Positions 35,495 through 37,588 of a stretch of DNA of 37,588 bases are shown one piece after another; position 1 is the stretch's first letter; each line of letters opens with the position of its first letter. The translations under genes were made by a program, and so were the position numbers. Source of the DNA: Deltaproteobacteria bacterium (lineage in GTDB: Bacteria > Myxococcota > Kuafuiibacteriia > Kuafuiibacteriales > Kuafuiibacteriaceae); the NCBI GenBank assembly GCA_011526105.1, contig WYAZ01000013.1, forward strand, positions 1 to 37,588, written 5' to 3'. Under the pieces are notes generated by a model. It did not search any database, was not told the origin of the DNA, and saw only the letters and a list, made by a program, of their open reading frames with translations.

Positions 35495-35661
35495 ATCGCG
35501 AGAGCACTACGAATTCGGAGTCCAGCCCGGAGGAGGCGCCCCTGCTGGTCCACGCGTCTTCGGTGTTCCAGATGAGCCCCGAGGCGGAACAGCTGCAGAG
35601 GACCTTCGAGAAGGCTCGAGACGAAGGCCAAAAGCCCAAGGAGCGCCGCCGAGCTTTCTAG
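35491..35661 (+). CDS. Small hypothetical protein (56 aa)
   Basis: An ATG at 35491 overlapping the upstream stop as ATGA opens a 56-residue frame ending in TAG at 35661. The product is charged and probably disordered at both ends, with a helical middle (VFQMSPEAEQLQRTFEKAR) and a basic C-terminus (PKERRRAF). GGAG-type purines in the end of the upstream gene and the 4-base overlap argue for translational coupling. Its own stop overlaps the convergent lipoprotein gene by 4 bases. It may be a small partner of the 420-aa protein. Confidence 0.6.
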   Translation: MNRESTTNSESSPEEAPLLVHASSVFQMSPEAEQLQRTFEKARDEGQKPKERRRAF

Positions 35662-37436
35662 AGCGCCCTGACACGCAGCACCTTTGTCGTGTCGCGATAG
35701 TGAATGAACACATAGGGGTCGAGCTCGTCCGATACAGCGTCGCCGGGGATGTCTTGGATCGAGAGCGGCGTGACGCCAGGCAAGAAGTACCGCGACTCGG
35801 GGTCGAACACGACGAGCTCTCCCGCGGTGGCGGAATCGCCCGCAACGATCAGGAGTCGCGCCTCTGGTCCGGGGAGAACCGCGCCGACGCGCGCCGGCTG
35901 ACTCAACTGGCTGTCGACGAGATGACTCAGGTGACGGTCCTCGTCCACGAGTGTGATCGTCTCGAGCGCGGACTGGACGAACACGACGAGACGATCCGAA
36001 TCACCGAGCCGCATCATATTCCAAAGAGAACGGCGCATTGCGACGTCGGTGGCGAGGGCCATCGTCTCGAGTTCGGTGCCGCCCACGTGGTCGAAGAAGC
36101 GTAAGGTATTGGAGTCGTCGTCGAGCAGGACGAACCGGTTCGATAAAAGACCGACGGGGAAGTTGTCGGACGAGACGAGGGTCGTGAAACCCACGACGCG
36201 AAGGCTCGCCCAGTCCACCTCCAGGAAGGCACTCGCAAGGCGCACGCTCCGTTTTCGTGTCGTGACCCAGACCGCGGCGCGGAGACCGTCGGGGGAGATG
36301 GACCAGTGGTGTGGCACCGGATCGGGCGTCTCGGGCAAACCTTCGATGAGATTGCGCTCGAGCAGCATACCGTCGCGGTCGTAGCGGACCAGCGCCACCG
36401 GCGCCCGAGTCAAGCCCACGAAGCCCGCGCCTGTGGTGTCCTTCCGCATGAGCTGGATGCAGTAGGGCGTGCGCACGGTACGAGTGACTTCGAGCGTGCT
36501 CCGGCGCAAGAACAGCAACCGGTGGTCTCCTCCGGGTGTGCAAGCTGCGTCGTCCGCCACCGAGACGACGAGCTCGCTCGAATCGAGCAGCGCCAGTCCG
36601 CCCAGCAAGTGGTTACCGTCCTGAACCTCGGATGCGCTGGAGACGAGTTTGGTCTCGAGGACCTCCAGGGCAACGCTGGCCGCCTCCGGGTAGAGGTCGA
36701 TTCGGCAGTCTTCGATCCCTTCGCGTCGGCAGTTGACGGAGAGCGCGCCGCCCGGCCGCAGCGCGACGCCGGTGCATTCGCCGAGCAAAGCCGGGGCCTC
36801 CCTCGACTCGACTCGGTCGTTCGGTAGGAGTTTGAGATCGAGAAGCCCGAGTCCACAGCCCCCGCGCAGATCAAAGCGGACACGGCACCCGGCCTGAGCT
36901 ACGTTGGGGCGGCAGTTCTGAGTCCCGCAGCTCGCGAGGACGCTCGCGCTCGGTACGGCGGCCTCGACGATGTCGCACGACGGCAGCCAAGCGGCGGTGA
37001 GGTCCCGCGACGCCTCGTCGGGAACGAAGCTCGCTCCACCTTCGAGCGGCGCGCGCACCCGAAGCGAAGGAGTGGGCAGGACCGGTTGCTCGACGGTCGC
37101 GACCTGGAGTGGTTCGGCGAGTGTCGCCGGGTCACGTGGAATACGGGGGTCGAGATCTCGGTCGCGGTACGCGTAGAGCACGACCGAGCTCCCGCGATCA
37201 CCCGGCACTTCGAACTGGATGCGCCCGCTGCGCACCGGCAATAGGCCGGTGGTCTCCACGAGTGCACCCCCTGGATCCTCGAGCACGAGCGTCGCCCAAG
37301 CGATGTCCTCGGGAAGCTCGGGGAGCGACAGATTGATGCGCTCCTCGCTGCAGGCGATGAACAGGAAAGGCGCCAAGACTACGATGGGGGAGCGCAAGCG
37401 ATCGGTGGCCCTCATCCCGGGACGGTCATACTCCAC
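35658..37436 (-). CDS. Large orphan lipoprotein, probable beta-rich repeat protein (592 aa)
   Basis: A hydrophobic core (SPIVVLAPFLFIAC) ends at lipobox Cys29. An internal ATG (MRATDRLRS, residue 8, position 37415) would give a more typical basic n-region and may be the true start. The first 120 mature residues look like a beta domain (LPEDIAWATLVLEDPGG), then a Cys-rich part (CDIVEA, CGTQNCRP, CRVRFDLRGGCG), and residues about 270-590 contain regularly spaced strands with segments such as LLDSSELVVSVADD, FVLLDDDSNTLRFFDHVGG and LLIVAGDSATAGELVVFD, suggesting a beta-propeller. In layout it resembles the lipoproteins at 20100 and 30882. Function is unknown. Confidence 0.8.
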   Translation of the reverse strand: MEYDRPGMRATDRLRSPIVVLAPFLFIACSEERINLSLPELPEDIAWATLVLEDPGGALVETTGLLPVRSGRIQFEVPGDRGSSVVLYAYRDRDLDPRIPRDPATLAEPLQVATVEQPVLPTPSLRVRAPLEGGASFVPDEASRDLTAAWLPSCDIVEAAVPSASVLASCGTQNCRPNVAQAGCRVRFDLRGGCGLGLLDLKLLPNDRVESREAPALLGECTGVALRPGGALSVNCRREGIEDCRIDLYPEAASVALEVLETKLVSSASEVQDGNHLLGGLALLDSSELVVSVADDAACTPGGDHRLLFLRRSTLEVTRTVRTPYCIQLMRKDTTGAGFVGLTRAPVALVRYDRDGMLLERNLIEGLPETPDPVPHHWSISPDGLRAAVWVTTRKRSVRLASAFLEVDWASLRVVGFTTLVSSDNFPVGLLSNRFVLLDDDSNTLRFFDHVGGTELETMALATDVAMRRSLWNMMRLGDSDRLVVFVQSALETITLVDEDRHLSHLVDSQLSQPARVGAVLPGPEARLLIVAGDSATAGELVVFDPESRYFLPGVTPLSIQDIPGDAVSDELDPYVFIHYRDTTKVLRVRAL

Positions 37437-37588
37437 TCTCTAGTTCCCTGGAATCGTAGAGGCTAGTGTCCCGTCCGAAAAGTTCAGATCACGTTCGCGC
37501 TTGTCCTTTTCGCCCCTGGCCGACGCGCGGCCTGCGGCCGCCCTTTCGGGCTCCTCGGTCATTGGGGGCGACCCAACTCCCTTCGTAG
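37437..37588. other. Right-edge intergenic sequence with possible IS end
   Basis: No gene is supported. The stretch contains TAGTGTCCCGTCCGAAAAG at about 37463, which resembles a TA-flanked insertion-sequence terminus, followed by GC-rich sequence with no clear frame before the window edge. The partner end is not visible, so this is tentative. Confidence 0.3.

Overview
The window is GC-rich chromosomal DNA that I read as Myxococcota, most likely order Polyangiales. The reasons are strong G/C third-position bias, frequent GTG and TTG starts, many secreted lipoproteins with Asp/Ala/Gly-rich linkers after the lipobox cysteine, TSP3-repeat and lamin-tail surface proteins, and several long orphan proteins. 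This placement is inference; there is no rRNA or marker gene to prove it. I see no tRNA, rRNA, CRISPR array or prophage.

Layout. 1-124: 5' end of an IS630-type transposase gene running off the left edge. 169-1415: two translationally coupled minus-strand hypothetical genes. 1416-1931: gene-poor stretch with a near-perfect 20-bp inverted repeat and a related third copy. 1932-3797: hypothetical protein, a 550-base gap and an orphan lipoprotein. 3872-8317: ABC1/UbiB-like kinase, divergent from an M16 peptidase and deoxynucleoside kinase pair, then a convergent lipoprotein esterase. 8506-10572: long orphan protein with signs of a permuted papain-like domain. 10576-14203: metallo-beta-lactamase-fold protein divergent from an NhaC-type Na+/H+ antiporter. 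14322-17909: mosaic amidohydrolase lipoprotein. 18137-21464: four-gene operon (MogA, VanX-type D,D-dipeptidase, LOG-family protein, lipoprotein). 21445-22535: endonuclease III behind a CoA-binding protein. 22609-24486: lipoprotein, MshEN-domain protein, DUF4259-like protein.

24588-30816 is the clearest functional block: isocitrate lyase and malate synthase (the glyoxylate shunt) in one operon, divergent from a RamB/ScfR-type regulator across a 134-bp region with GTAAAC repeats. The regulator gene overlaps a signal peptide peptidase (SppA) gene by 4 bp.

30882-37436 is accessory: two large orphan lipoproteins, a lipoprotein with an EndoU-type RNase core, and a 420-aa orphan overlapped by a 56-aa small ORF. 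The last 150 bases hold no gene but contain a possible insertion-sequence end.

The most notable find is the lipid-anchored EndoU-like protein at 33180-34100. It keeps the two histidines and the lysine of the EndoU active site at spacings of 16 and 46 residues, yet is a free-standing exported protein rather than a toxin tip.
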